DNA from: Brachyspira murdochii
GTDB taxonomy: Bacteria; Spirochaetota; JAAYUW01
DNA: 64,000 nt
Direction of reading: 5' to 3'
Assembly: GCA_020722965.1 (NCBI GenBank)
Contig: DYJT01000002.1
Location: 54,242 to 118,241, forward strand
Below the pieces are notes generated by a model. The model saw only the letters and a program-made list of their open reading frames with translations, ran no database searches and was not told where the DNA came from. The stretch's first letter is position 1, and the number at the start of each line of letters is the position of its first letter. Positions 55,817-64,000 of this stretch are shown in pieces. The position numbers and the translations under genes are program-made.

Positions 55817-56728
55817 ATGATAATTATTTTTGGTGGTATTTCTTTAGATTTCATTTTTACAAAGGATAAATTTATTAATTCTACATCAAACCCATCTATT
55901 TTTACTTATAGGGTTGGAGGAGTAGGATTTAATATCTTTAATCATTTAAATTGTAAAGACAAAATATTTGTTTCTGTCAGTGGGAATGACGAATTTTCAA
56001 ATATAATTAATAAAGAGCTTAATAAAAAAAATTACAAAGTGGTATTTGATAATGATAATTTAAGCTTTAATCTATTAGATAATACTACATCGGTTCTGTT
56101 ATATCGATCATCTATTTTTCCTACTTCAATATATAATGTTTTAATGGAAAAAGGCGAATGTTTGATTGCAACTTCAGATTTTAGAATAATAGAAAATGAA
56201 CTAAATTTTGAAAAAATAAAAAACTTATTAGATAAATTAAGCGAAAAAGACATATGTGTTCTCGATTCAAATATAAACCCTCAAGAGCTATATAAAGTAA
56301 TTAAAGAGTTAAAAACTAAAAATTGTAAAATTTTTTTTGAGACAATCTCAATCGAAAAGACAAAAAGATGCAAAGATCTAATAAACAATATTTTTTTAAC
56401 TACTCCAGATATTCTTGAATTTAATGAATTGATAGATGGCTATGATTCGGTTTATGAATTTATGGAAAAAAAGAAAATTGAATTTATATTAAAAACCGAA
56501 GGATCAAATGGATCTATTTTATATAAACGAAAGACTAAAGAAGAAAAAAGATTTTTACCAAAAAAAGTTTTGAAATTAAAAGATACAACAGGTGCAGGCG
56601 ATTTTCTATTTTCTAAGATTTTAGAATCTTTTTATAATGGTTTTAGTATTGAAAAAAGCATTGAAATTTCTATGGAAAAAGTTCTTGATTATCTTATTTT
56701 GATAAATGAAAAAATAGATTCTAGATAA
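55817..56728 (+). CDS. psuK: PfkB-family sugar kinase, probable pseudouridine kinase
   Basis: A 303-residue ribokinase-fold kinase. The N-terminal FGGISLDFIFTKD and YRVGGVGFNIFNHL (the GG substrate loop) and the C-terminal KDTTGAGDFLFSKIL (catalytic Asp in GAGD) are clear. The ATG at 55817 starts directly with the first strand; the frame open from 55760 adds 19 residues without homology. psuG follows 159 bp downstream, so the likely role is phosphorylating pseudouridine to pseudouridine 5'-phosphate. The sequence alone does not fix the substrate. Confidence 0.75.
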   Translation: MIIIFGGISLDFIFTKDKFINSTSNPSIFTYRVGGVGFNIFNHLNCKDKIFVSVSGNDEFSNIINKELNKKNYKVVFDNDNLSFNLLDNTTSVLLYRSSIFPTSIYNVLMEKGECLIATSDFRIIENELNFEKIKNLLDKLSEKDICVLDSNINPQELYKVIKELKTKNCKIFFETISIEKTKRCKDLINNIFLTTPDILEFNELIDGYDSVYEFMEKKKIEFILKTEGSNGSILYKRKTKEEKRFLPKKVLKLKDTTGAGDFLFSKILESFYNGFSIEKSIEISMEKVLDYLILINEKIDSR

Positions 56729-56887
56729 ATATTTCAATTTTGACTGGTTTAGTTTATAAAAATTTTTTTAATAAGATAAAAAGATAATAATTAAATAGAT
56801 AATAAATAAATATAACTAAATATAAGAAAAATAATTAAATTCAATTGATAAAGTCGTCATATGTATAAAAGATAAAAGGAGTGGAAA

Positions 56888-57820
56888 ATGAGAAAAGTAG
56901 ATTATCCAATAGAAATTTCAGATGAAATTTTAAATGCTATAAAAATGAATAAACCTATAGTAGCATTAGAATCTACCATTATAACTCATGGTTTACCATA
57001 TCCTGTAAATTTAGAAGTTGCACAAAGATGCCAAGAAATTGTCAGACAAAATGGTGCAATTCCAGCAACAATAGGGATAATAGCCGGTATTCCCAAAATC
57101 GGGCTTTTTGATGAAGAGATAAAGCTTCTTGCTGAAAATTCAAAATCTTGTTTCAAGTCATCGACCAAAGATATAAGTTATTGTTATACTAAAAAATTAA
57201 ATGCTGGGACCACTGTTGCCGCAACCCTTTTTTTATCTAATCTTGCCGGAATAGAATGTTTTGCGACAGGGGGGATTGGTGGAGTTCATAGAAATGTAGA
57301 GAAAACTTTTGATATTTCTGCTGATATCCATGCTCTTTCGAGTTTTTCGGGTGTGGTTGTCTGCGCAGGATGTAAATCTATTCTCGATATCCCAAAAACA
57401 ATTGAAATATTAGAAACAAATGAAATACCTGTATTGGGTTTTAAGACATACCAATTTCCGGCATTTTATTCGAGAAATTCTGGTTATGAAGTACAATTAA
57501 AAGTGGATAACGAAGAAGAAATAGCTTCTATTTATATTTTTAATAAAAAATTAGGTTTAAAAAGTTCAATTCTTGTCGTTAATCCTATCCCAAAAGAGGA
57601 TGAAATACCTTCTGAACAAATTTCGGTTTTAATAGATATGGCAATTAAAGAAGCAGAAGTAAAAAATATTTTTGGGAAAAATTTGACCCCATTTTTATTG
57701 GAAAAACTTTCAACTTTAAGCGAAGGAATTACGCTAAAAGCCAATAAAACTTTGATATTTAATAATGTTAATCTTGCTTCAAAAATCTCATTAAAGATTA
57801 AATTAAAAAATTTAAAATAA
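56888..57820 (+). CDS. psuG: Pseudouridine-5'-phosphate glycosidase PsuG
   Basis: A 310-residue enzyme that cleaves the C-C glycosidic bond of pseudouridine 5'-phosphate to uracil and ribose 5-phosphate. Family segments are ALESTIITHGLPYP, GAIPATIGIIAGIPKIG, CYTKKLNAGTTVAAT, FATGGIGGVHRNVEKTFDIS, VVVCAGCKSILDIPKT, FPAFYSRNSGYEV and NKIFGKNLTPFLLEKL-like end. Length is typical. It follows psuK and lies 59 bp before flgC. Shine-Dalgarno AAAGGAG precedes the ATG. Confidence 0.95.
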   Translation: MRKVDYPIEISDEILNAIKMNKPIVALESTIITHGLPYPVNLEVAQRCQEIVRQNGAIPATIGIIAGIPKIGLFDEEIKLLAENSKSCFKSSTKDISYCYTKKLNAGTTVAATLFLSNLAGIECFATGGIGGVHRNVEKTFDISADIHALSSFSGVVVCAGCKSILDIPKTIEILETNEIPVLGFKTYQFPAFYSRNSGYEVQLKVDNEEEIASIYIFNKKLGLKSSILVVNPIPKEDEIPSEQISVLIDMAIKEAEVKNIFGKNLTPFLLEKLSTLSEGITLKANKTLIFNNVNLASKISLKIKLKNLK

Positions 57821-57879
57821 TTATTATTAGAATTTAAATTAAACCGATACATATTAAAATTTAAATTAAAGGTTTAATT

Positions 57880-58329
57880 ATGTTAGGATCCTTTAATATC
57901 GCTTCTACTGGTTTATCCGCACAAAGATTGAGGATGGATGTTATTTCAAATAATATAGCTAACGCGAATACCACCAGAACACCTGAAGGTGGGGCATATC
58001 AACGAAAGATTGTTATTTTTAAAACTTATGATGAACAACCTCAATTTTTATCTCCTTTTACTCCACCAGGTTTTGAAGTCAAAGCAGGTAAAGGAGTTAA
58101 AGTCGTAAAAATAGAAGCAGATCAATCGCCATTTAGATTGGTCTGGGATCCAAATCATCCAGATGCAATTCAATCTGGACCAAAGAAAGGTTATGTTATG
58201 ATGCCTAATGTAAATATCGTTAAAGAAATGACTGATTTAATAAGTGCATCTAGAAGTTATGAGGCAAATAGCGTTGTTATTACAAATGCAAAACAATTAT
58301 ATATGAAAAGTATTGACTTATTAAAGTAA
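57880..58329 (+). CDS. flgC: Flagellar basal-body rod protein FlgC
   Basis: A 149-residue proximal rod protein, exported by the flagellar type III system. It begins FNIASTGLSAQRLRMDVISN with NIANANTTRTPEG, and has GVKVVKIEAD and the C-terminal helix VKEMTDLISASRSYEANSVV. It is the first flagellar gene of the operon; flgB, which normally precedes it, is absent and psuG stands there instead. The Shine-Dalgarno is weak (AAAGG). Confidence 0.96.
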   Translation: MLGSFNIASTGLSAQRLRMDVISNNIANANTTRTPEGGAYQRKIVIFKTYDEQPQFLSPFTPPGFEVKAGKGVKVVKIEADQSPFRLVWDPNHPDAIQSGPKKGYVMMPNVNIVKEMTDLISASRSYEANSVVITNAKQLYMKSIDLLK

Positions 58330-58426
58330 TGTTTTATAAATATATATGAAATTAGTTTAAAATTTATAATTAAATTTTTTATATATTTTAATTTTATGTA
58401 AATTGTACTGGAAAATTATTTATATT

Positions 58427-58437
58427 GGGGGGAGGGG
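58427..58437 (+). promoter_or_regulatory. G-rich ribosome-binding tract of fliE
   Basis: GGGGGGAGGGG abuts the fliE ATG with no spacer. A usable GGAGG core would lie only two bases from ATG, so the G6 run 5 bp upstream may do the pairing. A similar tract GGGGAGGGGG precedes fliF. Confidence 0.45.
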
Positions 58438-58809
58438 ATGCAACAGTTTTTTAATTCTATTTCTAATATTGTTAATCAGGTTTCTTCGGTTTCTTCAATC
58501 AATTCCATTCAGGCTAAAGGTTATCAAGTAAAAATGAACTCAACATCACCTAAGCATTTTAATTATATTGAAAAAACAGATAACAATTCTTCCACTTTTT
58601 TAAATTACTTAAAAAACTCAATTAGCCAAACCAACAATGCAATTGTAGAAGCCGAGTTGTTACAACAACAACTTGTTATGGATCCTGACAGCACAAATAT
58701 TGACGATGTTACAATAGCAGCTAAAGAAGCAGAAATAGCTTTAAATCTCACAAAAACAGTAATTAATAAGTTGATTACAGGCTATAAAGAACTTATAAAT
58801 ATTAGATAA
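58438..58809 (+). CDS. fliE: Flagellar hook-basal body protein FliE
   Basis: A 123-residue adaptor joining the MS ring to the rod. The C-terminal region fits FliE: NSISQTNNAIVEAELLQQQL, DPDSTNIDDVTIAAKEAEIA and LNLTKTVINKLITGYKEL, like the usual D-HdVmiAxexAxlalxltxxvRxKxxxaYxEI. The N-terminal half is Ser/Asn-rich and variable, as in the family. It lies between flgC and fliF, in the usual order. Confidence 0.9.
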   Translation: MQQFFNSISNIVNQVSSVSSINSIQAKGYQVKMNSTSPKHFNYIEKTDNNSSTFLNYLKNSISQTNNAIVEAELLQQQLVMDPDSTNIDDVTIAAKEAEIALNLTKTVINKLITGYKELINIR

Positions 58810-58926
58810 GAATTAATATGTTTGATTTTTTTATAAAAGGAATTATAATATTTACAAAGATAAAATGATTTAAAGGAGTATTATATAGATCAATAATTGA
58901 TTCCATCTGCTTTTTGGGGAGGGGGT

Positions 58927-60639
58927 ATGGGTGATTTTTTCAAAAAGGTTGGTCAATTTTTTTCATCTAGTTTTTCGAAGTTAAATCAAACGCAAAAGAT
59001 AATAATATTTTCAGTAATAGGTGTAATATTCATCGCCTTAATAGTAATAATAGGATTTTCATCTAAACCTGACAAAACCTTATTATTTCAAAAACCACTT
59101 TCACCTGAGGATTATGCAAAAGTAACTAAGGCTTTAAGCGATATGAATACTACATTTTCCACCAAGGATGATAAATATATAATAGTAAAAGATCAGAAGA
59201 CAGCTCAAACATTAAGGATGAAACTAGGACAACAGGGGATAATTCCTAATAATGTAACCGGTTGGGAACTTTTTGATACTCAAAAATGGACTACAACGGA
59301 TTTCGAAAGAGATGTTAATTTAAAAAGAGCCATAAAAGGCGAAATTGAAAGGCAATTAAAATTATTAGATGGTATTGAAGAATGTTACTTAAATATTGCA
59401 TGGCCAAAAGAAAGCCTTTTCTCTGCGACATCAGAACCTATTACTGCATCTTTGACAGTTATCCCAAAACCTTATTCTACAATTTTGGAAAACAGAAAGC
59501 AGATAGAAGGGATAAAAAAACTTGTAGCTTTTGGTATACCTGGTTTAAAAGAGGAAAATGTCGTCATAACAGACCCTTCAGGAAATATAATTTCGGATTT
59601 TTCATCCCAGGATGAAACAGCATATCTTGATATTGTTAAACAACAGTTACAGATAAAAGAAAGAGAAAGGGTTAAAATAGAACAGAGGATAAGAGAACAA
59701 CTTCAAAAAATTATTGGGAAAAACAAGATTGATATTCAACTAGATATTGATATTAGATTCGATCAGGTTAAAAGCGAGGCAGATAAGATAATTCCTATAA
59801 TAATTAAACCAGATAATCCAAACACGCCTTATGATGATTCTGTTGTTTCTTCAAATGTTACTATATCAGAACAGACAATACAAAAGGAATATAAAGGACC
59901 TCAGACTATTCCCGAAGGTCCTCCTGGAACTGAACCAAATGTTCCGCCTGGATATAAAGAACTTTTACCAAGTTCTGTAGTTGTAAATGAAAATCAACAA
60001 ACTAAAAATTATGAAGTTTCAAAAGAAAAAGTCATATCTTCTTTAACACCTTATCAGATAAATAAAATATCCTGTTCTGTAATGGTAGATGGAATATGGG
60101 AAGTTGAAATCGATAGTAAAGGTAATCTTGTCGTAGATAAGACAAAGCTTGGTTATAAAAGAAAATATTCTCCATTAAAAGAAGAAGATTTGAAAAAAAT
60201 AGAAGAGGTAGTCAAGGGTTCCATAGGGTTTGATAAGGCTAGAGGAGACATAGTAACGGTTCAAAATATACCGTTCAATCATGAAGCAGAATTTGCGGCT
60301 GAAGATGCAATAATCAAAAGAAAAGACCTTTTAAGAAAAGCATTAATAACTTCTTTTGTCTCAATACTAGTTTTTCTATTGATTATCGTACTATATCGAG
60401 TTATCTCTGCTGAACTGCAAAGAAGGAAAAAACTTAAAGAAGAAGAACTTCTTAGAAAACAACAGGAACTTAGAGAAAAGGCTCTTCGAGCAGCAGAAAA
60501 AGAGGGTATTGAAGTTGAACTTTCTATGGAAGAAAAAGCAAGATTGGAAATGCAAGAGAATGCTATTAATGTTGCCAGAGAACATCCAGAAGAAGTTGCA
60601 AAACTTATCAGAACCTGGTTAGCCGAGGATGTTACATAA
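58927..60639 (+). CDS. fliF: Flagellar MS-ring protein FliF
   Basis: A 570-residue protein forming the inner-membrane MS ring. The ATG at 58927 follows GGGGAGGGGG; a TTG at 58897 would add ten residues made by the ribosome-site region itself. Two membrane helices lie at about 25-46 and 470-492. Between them are the secretin-like ring domains (LAFQKPLSPEDYAKV-like start, QKWTTTDFERDVNLKRAIKG, ERQLKLLDGIEE, ASLTVIPKP). The Pro-rich loop GPQTIPEGPPGTEP lies in the periplasm. The C-terminal tail ARLEMQENAINVAREHPEEV then KLIRTWL binds FliG. Confidence 0.97.
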   Translation: MGDFFKKVGQFFSSSFSKLNQTQKIIIFSVIGVIFIALIVIIGFSSKPDKTLLFQKPLSPEDYAKVTKALSDMNTTFSTKDDKYIIVKDQKTAQTLRMKLGQQGIIPNNVTGWELFDTQKWTTTDFERDVNLKRAIKGEIERQLKLLDGIEECYLNIAWPKESLFSATSEPITASLTVIPKPYSTILENRKQIEGIKKLVAFGIPGLKEENVVITDPSGNIISDFSSQDETAYLDIVKQQLQIKERERVKIEQRIREQLQKIIGKNKIDIQLDIDIRFDQVKSEADKIIPIIIKPDNPNTPYDDSVVSSNVTISEQTIQKEYKGPQTIPEGPPGTEPNVPPGYKELLPSSVVVNENQQTKNYEVSKEKVISSLTPYQINKISCSVMVDGIWEVEIDSKGNLVVDKTKLGYKRKYSPLKEEDLKKIEEVVKGSIGFDKARGDIVTVQNIPFNHEAEFAAEDAIIKRKDLLRKALITSFVSILVFLLIIVLYRVISAELQRRKKLKEEELLRKQQELREKALRAAEKEGIEVELSMEEKARLEMQENAINVAREHPEEVAKLIRTWLAEDVT

Positions 60640-60745
60640 ATCTATAAAAATTTTTAATATAAATAATTTTATAATTTAATTTAAATATGAAAATTAAAAA
60701 GAGTTTTTATTTTGAAGATTAATAAATAATTAAAAGAGGTATAAG

Positions 60746-61777
60746 ATGGGAAAGGCTGCTCCTAAAACAAAAGAGAAAACTAAATTAACAGGGAAGAGAA
60801 AAGCAGCAATCTTTTTAGTAACTTTAGGTTCCGAAGTAGCTTCTCAAGTATTAAAATACCTTAAAGAAGAAGAAGTTGATTCTATTACCTATGAAATAGC
60901 AAGAATTGAAAAGGTAGATCCTGAAGAAAGAGATAAAGTCTTGATGGAATTTCAGGAATTGATGATGGCTCAAGACTTTATTACAACAGGTGGTTTGGAT
61001 TATGCGAAAGAATTACTGGAAAAGGCACTAGGATCTCAAAAGGCAGTAGATATTATAAATAGATTGACTACCACAATGGCAGTTAGACCCTTTGAATTTG
61101 CAAGAAGAACAGATCCTCAACATTTAATAAACTTTATTCAAAGTGAACATCCACAGACTATTGCTTTAATATTATCCTACCTTGATCAAAAAAAGGCAGC
61201 TACAATACTTCAGCAATTAAATCCAAATTTACAAGCAGATGTAACCCGCAGAATAGCAAAAATGGACAGAACTTCTCCTGAAATAGTTAGAGAGGTTGAA
61301 AGAATTCTTGAAAGGCAGATTTCGGCAATTGCATCTGAGGAATTCGCAAGTGTTGGTGGAGTTCCTGCAGCTGTTAATATACTTAACTCCTCTGATCAGA
61401 CAACCCAAAAAAATATTCTGGAAAAACTAGAAGAAGAAGATCCAGAACTCGCCGAAGAGATAAAGAAAAATATGTTTGTATTCGAAGATATCGTGCAGCT
61501 TGATGATCGTTCAGTAATGCGATTGCTTAGAGAAGTAGATACAAATGATCTTGCTAAAGCATTAAAAAATGTTGAAGCAGAAGTTCAGGATAAGATTTTT
61601 AGAAATATGTCAAAGCGTGGTGCAACTATGCTTAAAGAAGATATGCAGTTTATGGGACCTATTAGATTAAAGGATGTTGAAGAGTCTCAATCAAAAATAG
61701 TTTCAATAATAAGAAAACTCGAAGCAGCTGGGGAAGTTACAATTTCTCGTGGTAGTGAAGATGAAATTATTTATTAA
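60746..61777 (+). CDS. fliG: Flagellar motor switch protein FliG
   Basis: A 343-residue C-ring protein linking FliF to the stator. The N-terminal domain has TGKRKAAIFLVTLGSEVASQ. The middle domain holds the conserved EHPQTIALILSYL. The C-terminal armadillo/torque helix has DDRSVMRLLREVDTNDLAKA, with charged residues that meet MotA, and RNMSKRGATMLKEDMQFMGP. The length is standard. It lies 106 bp after fliF and 15 bp before fliH. Confidence 0.97.
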   Translation: MGKAAPKTKEKTKLTGKRKAAIFLVTLGSEVASQVLKYLKEEEVDSITYEIARIEKVDPEERDKVLMEFQELMMAQDFITTGGLDYAKELLEKALGSQKAVDIINRLTTTMAVRPFEFARRTDPQHLINFIQSEHPQTIALILSYLDQKKAATILQQLNPNLQADVTRRIAKMDRTSPEIVREVERILERQISAIASEEFASVGGVPAAVNILNSSDQTTQKNILEKLEEEDPELAEEIKKNMFVFEDIVQLDDRSVMRLLREVDTNDLAKALKNVEAEVQDKIFRNMSKRGATMLKEDMQFMGPIRLKDVEESQSKIVSIIRKLEAAGEVTISRGSEDEIIY

Positions 61778-61792
61778 AATTAGGAAATAAAA

Positions 61793-62728
61793 ATGTCTAA
61801 AAATGTACTTAAAGATTATGAAATAAAACAGATCGATAAAAAATATATAATTCCACCTCCTAAGATTAAATCGAAAGAAGAAACAGTAGAAGCTGGTCGG
61901 GAATCTGAATTTGAATTAGCAGGTCATAAAGGTCCTTCAGTTGAAGATGTAAAACTTGAAATTGATAAGCTTCGACAAGAATGGAAAATCGAATCAGAAA
62001 TGATGAAAAAAAAAGCAGAAGAAGAAGCGAAGCAGATAATACAAAAAGCCGAAGATCTTGCATTTGCTAAGATTAAAGAATCGAAGGCTCAGGTAAATAT
62101 CGAAGTCGAAAAAATAAAACAGGAGGCTCAAAAGGTTCTAGATGAGGCAAAATTAGAAGCTAAAGATATAATTGAAACAGCAGAAAGAAAAAGTTCAGAA
62201 ATAATAGAAGAAAACAAGAAAAAAGGTTATGACCAAGGATATGAAGATGGCTTTAATAAAGGCTCTGGGGAGGTAAGTCGTCTAATCGAAAGATTACATA
62301 AAATTATTTCTGAAGTTATTTCTAAAAGGCAAGAAATCATTGAAGGAACAGAGTATCAGATTGTATCAATAGTTCTATTAATTGTTAAAAAAATAATCAA
62401 AATTATTACCGAAAACCAAAAAACAGTTATTATAAACAATGTAGTTGAAGCACTAAAAAAAGTAAAAGGCTCTAAAAATGTTACTATCAGGGTAAACCTT
62501 GATGATATTGCTATGGCTACAAAACACAAAGAAGACTTTATTAGGATGATTGAAGGACTTGAAGGAATACAATTTCTCGAAGATTCTTCAATCGAAAGGG
62601 GTGGTTGTATAATTGAAACAGATTTTGGAGAGATCGATGCTAGAATTTCATTGCAGCTGAAAGAGATTGAAGATAAAATTCTTGAACTGATGCCAATCAA
62701 AAAAAGAATGATTGAGGAGTCAAAATAA
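61793..62728 (+). CDS. fliH: Flagellar assembly protein FliH
   Basis: A 311-residue regulator of the export ATPase FliI. It has a long Lys/Glu-rich coiled coil at about 55-150 and a GYDQGYEDGFNKG motif near 150. The C-terminal domain (IVSIVLLIVKKIIKIITENQ, NVTIRVNLDDI, ERGGCIIETDFGEIDARIS) is the conserved FliH/V-ATPase-E-like part. Shine-Dalgarno is weak (AGGAAA). fliI starts 2 bp after its stop. Confidence 0.93.
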   Translation: MSKNVLKDYEIKQIDKKYIIPPPKIKSKEETVEAGRESEFELAGHKGPSVEDVKLEIDKLRQEWKIESEMMKKKAEEEAKQIIQKAEDLAFAKIKESKAQVNIEVEKIKQEAQKVLDEAKLEAKDIIETAERKSSEIIEENKKKGYDQGYEDGFNKGSGEVSRLIERLHKIISEVISKRQEIIEGTEYQIVSIVLLIVKKIIKIITENQKTVIINNVVEALKKVKGSKNVTIRVNLDDIAMATKHKEDFIRMIEGLEGIQFLEDSSIERGGCIIETDFGEIDARISLQLKEIEDKILELMPIKKRMIEESK

Positions 62729-62730
62729 TA

Positions 62731-64000
62731 ATGTCGGTATATGATAAATATGAGCAAACTTTATTAACTATAGATCCAATTAAATATAGAGGAAAAGTAA
62801 AGGAAGTTAAGGGTTTTTTAATAAAAGGCAAAGGTCCTCATGCACAGGTTGGAGAAATTTGTAAGATATTTCAAAATAAAGAGAATCCTAATGATTTCGA
62901 GCATTATATATCTGCAGAGGTAGTTGGATTTAATGAAAAAGAGATGCTACTGATGCCACTTTCCGATATGGTTGGGATAGAACCTAATCAAATAATTATC
63001 GCTACCGGGGAGCCATTATCAATTCCAGTTTCTGATAAATTACTGGGTAGAGTTTTGAATGGTATGGGTATACCGATAGATAATCTTGGTGAAATATTTT
63101 CCCAAACAAGATATCCAATATTTAATAAAGCGCCATCATCTCTTCAGAGAAGTAGAATAAACTCAAGACTATCTACTGGTGTTAAGGCAATTGATATACC
63201 CTTAACTCTTGGTAAAGGTCAAAGGATTGGTATTTTCGCAGGTTCAGGGGTCGGTAAATCGACACTTTTGGGCATGATAGCACATTACACAGAGGCTGAT
63301 GTAAATGTCATATGTCTAATTGGGGAAAGAGGTAGAGAAGTTAAAGAATTTATAGAAGATATATTACAAAAAGAAGGTCTTGAAAGATCGGTAGTTGTCG
63401 TAGCTACTTCTGATGCATCTCCTCTCGAAAGGATACGATCAATTTATGTCGCACAGACAATAGCAGAATATTTTCGAGATCAAGGAAAAGATGTCTTATT
63501 GATGGTAGATAGTATCACAAGGTTTGCCTGGGCTCAAAGAGAGATTGGCCTATCTATAGGAGAACCACCTGCAACAAGAGGTTATCCAACCTCCGTCTTT
63601 ACACTTTTACCTAAAATATTTGAAAGGGCTGGTTGTTCTGATAGGGGGAGTATAACAGGAATTTATACCGTTTTGGTAGAAGGGGATGATGTAAATGAAC
63701 CAATCTCGGATACAGTTAGAGGTGTTTTAGATGGTCATATTGTTCTCTCTAGAAATATAGCTGAAAAGGGGCAATATCCCTCAATCGATATACTTAAATC
63801 TATTTCAAGGTTATTTAATGCTATATCATCGAAAGAGCAAAAAGAACTTGTAAAAAAATTAAGACAGATTTTATCAACTTATTTTGAAAATGAAGATCTA
63901 ATTTCAATTGGAGCATATCAAAGAGGTTCAAATCCAGATATCGACTATGCAATAGATAAAATCAAACAAATCCAATCTTTTCTTGCACAAGAAATTACAG
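62731..64000 (+). CDS. fliI: Flagellum-specific ATP synthase FliI (partial)
   Basis: The 5' 423 codons of fliI; the gene runs off the right edge and about 20-40 residues are missing. FliI is the hexameric ATPase of the flagellar type III exporter. Walker A GSGVGKST is at residues 171-178, Walker B LLMVDSITRFAWAQREIG and the family segment GEPPATRGYPTSVFTLLP follow. Also seen are LGRVLNGMGIPID and LIGERGREVKEFIED. The ATG is 2 bp after the fliH stop, which suggests coupling. Confidence 0.96.
   Translation, partial: MSVYDKYEQTLLTIDPIKYRGKVKEVKGFLIKGKGPHAQVGEICKIFQNKENPNDFEHYISAEVVGFNEKEMLLMPLSDMVGIEPNQIIIATGEPLSIPVSDKLLGRVLNGMGIPIDNLGEIFSQTRYPIFNKAPSSLQRSRINSRLSTGVKAIDIPLTLGKGQRIGIFAGSGVGKSTLLGMIAHYTEADVNVICLIGERGREVKEFIEDILQKEGLERSVVVVATSDASPLERIRSIYVAQTIAEYFRDQGKDVLLMVDSITRFAWAQREIGLSIGEPPATRGYPTSVFTLLPKIFERAGCSDRGSITGIYTVLVEGDDVNEPISDTVRGVLDGHIVLSRNIAEKGQYPSIDILKSISRLFNAISSKEQKELVKKLRQILSTYFENEDLISIGAYQRGSNPDIDYAIDKIKQIQSFLAQEIT

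Noticed and set aside
57813-57850. Sigma-28 promoter before flgC
   Set aside because: ACCGATAC resembles the -10, but no TAAA lies 15 bp upstream; the nearest one is 26 bp away.

Overview
The window is a strongly AT-rich, gene-dense chromosomal segment of a motile bacterium with two membranes. Flagellar genes, a maf/DUF115 glycosyltransferase and a chemoreceptor show motility. An LptD-like outer-membrane protein, an HtrA protease, lipobox-bearing lipoproteins and an S-layer-homology (SLH) protein point to a diderm envelope. An [FeFe]-hydrogenase points to an anaerobic or fermentative lifestyle. The gene order flgC-fliE-fliF-fliG-fliH-fliI, the DUF115 and DUF2804 proteins and the AT-richness are compatible with a deep-branching spirochaete, but that assignment is inference. 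The standard code is used: TGA ends several genes, for example at the ATGA overlap of ybeY and corC, and Trp is TGG.

Layout. 0-5 kb: a short tandem repeat, a fluoride-channel pair (DUF190/fluC), a frameshifted CPBP protease, an RRM RNA-binding protein and tldD/tldE. 5-12 kb: a secreted SppA-like protein with an outer-membrane-like N-terminus, a DUF115 glycosyltransferase, fliS behind a good sigma-28 promoter, endonuclease IV and a chemoreceptor. 12-17 kb: a complete livKHMGF ABC importer with a clear sigma-70 promoter and an internal attenuator. 17-20.6 kb: RNA-end genes rtcB and thpR, an unknown gene and an NlpC/P60-like lipoprotein. 20.6-24.6 kb: a decaying region with an alpha-2-macroglobulin/PBP1C deletion fusion, a one-repeat remnant and long non-coding DNA with a G-rich tract. 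24.6-30 kb: htrA, tRNA-Met, ornithine carbamoyltransferase, a Lys-type phosphoglycerate dehydrogenase, tsaD and an overlooked 57-residue protein. 30-47.6 kb: a long colinear block bioY-phoH-pgpH-ybeY-corC-recO(like)-uvrA-SLH-lptD(like)-smc-two unknowns-ffh. 47.8-55.7 kb: epmA, DUF2804, leuS, an [FeFe]-hydrogenase, tmRNA and an unknown gene. 55.8-64 kb: a pseudouridine catabolism pair (psuK-like, psuG), then the flagellar basal-body and export operon, which runs off the right edge inside fliI.

How the genes work together. phoH, ybeY, corC and pgpH form the conserved RNA-maturation/signalling neighbourhood known from many bacteria. smc sits directly behind the LptD-like gene with no intergenic bases and appears to have lost its hinge domain. 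rtcB and thpR both act on RNA 2',3'-cyclic phosphate ends. psuK and psuG together convert pseudouridine to uracil and ribose 5-phosphate. The flagellar operon lacks flgB at its usual place before flgC. The most unusual items are the hinge-less Smc, the SppA-like chimera lacking the catalytic Lys, the alpha-2-macroglobulin/PBP1C fusion pseudogene, the CPBP gene broken exactly at a slippery heptamer, the SLH protein with a C-terminal membrane helix, and a tmRNA whose predicted tag begins with Asp.
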